17,882 nucleotides of DNA, from assembly GCA_036939355.1 (NCBI GenBank), contig JALLAP010000733.1, positions 1-17,882 on the forward strand, in the 5' to 3' direction. Position numbers and translations under genes: made by a program. Position 1 is the stretch's first letter. Each line of letters opens with the position of its first letter. This DNA is from Thalassiosira profunda. Its lineage: Eukaryota > Bacillariophyta > Thalassiosirophyceae > Thalassiosirales > Thalassiosiraceae. The notes beneath the pieces were generated by a model, which saw only the letters and a list, made by a program, of their open reading frames with translations, had not been told where the DNA came from and did not search any database. Shown here in pieces: positions 17,830-17,882 of this stretch.

Positions 17830-17830
<1 letters not shown>
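17469..17830. other. Upstream region of the SpoU gene
   Basis: About 360 bp with no recognised gene. It is GC-rich to about 17670, then has a TA-rich patch at about 17675-17730 (TACGTACATACTATTGTACT) and finally a purine-poor stretch leading into the poly-C run. It presumably includes the SpoU promoter; I cannot place a TATA box or a start site. Confidence 0.4.

Positions 17831-17882
<52 letters not shown>
17831..17882 (+). repeat. Poly-C run of at least 52 bases at the window end
   Basis: Positions 17831 to the last base are all C. A homopolymer of this length exactly at the end suggests an assembly or sequencing artefact, or a tailing step in library construction, rather than a telomere, which in known diatoms is a TTAGGG-type repeat. 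The true extent is not visible. Confidence 0.9.

Noticed and set aside
17675..17882. Telomere or subtelomere at the right end
   Set aside because: No TTAGGG-type repeat is present. The run is pure C, which points to an artefact.

Overview
The window is nuclear DNA of a photosynthetic stramenopile, most likely a diatom (Thalassiosira-like; the genus is a guess). Evidence: many short spliceosomal introns (most 74-92 nt) with GTGAGT/GTAAGT-type donors, high GC, genes on both strands, and two predicted proteins with a hydrophobic leader followed by an ASAFAP- or GAFAP-type motif, the signature of import into a secondary (complex) plastid. I resolved exon structures by matching splice sites and reading-frame phase; none is backed by transcripts.

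Layout, left to right. 1-150: 5' end of a truncated minus-strand gene. 678-5321, minus: a seven-exon gene for a protein of about 1377 residues that stacks DNA-binding modules: two copies of an MBD-like plus Myb R2R3 unit, a TALE-type homeodomain, a degenerate and a good AP2-like domain, a SAP motif and an AT-hook. 6052-8480, plus: a two-exon E2 ubiquitin-conjugating enzyme of the BIRC6/UBE2O type with three UVR-like repeats at its C-terminus. 8977-10130, plus: a five-exon, 272-residue protein of unknown function made of two copies of one domain. 10384-11958, minus: serine hydroxymethyltransferase with a plastid leader. 12281-14215, plus: a plastid-targeted fusion of a Rossmann-like part and a thioredoxin-like domain. 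14375-16404, minus: a five-exon secreted M43 (pappalysin-like) zinc metallopeptidase with a Pro/Thr repeat linker and a Cys-rich tail. 16818-17468, minus: a SpoU-type RNA methyltransferase. The window ends in 52 cytosines, probably a contig-end artefact.

The genes do not form an operon-like unit. The one suggestive arrangement is the head-to-head pair SHMT / Rossmann-thioredoxin, both with plastid leaders and separated by 322 bp containing four TGACG motifs. The most unusual object is the multi-domain regulator: its internal duplication is recent enough that parts of two introns are still identical, while its first Myb copy and its homeodomain have changed residues that normally contact DNA.
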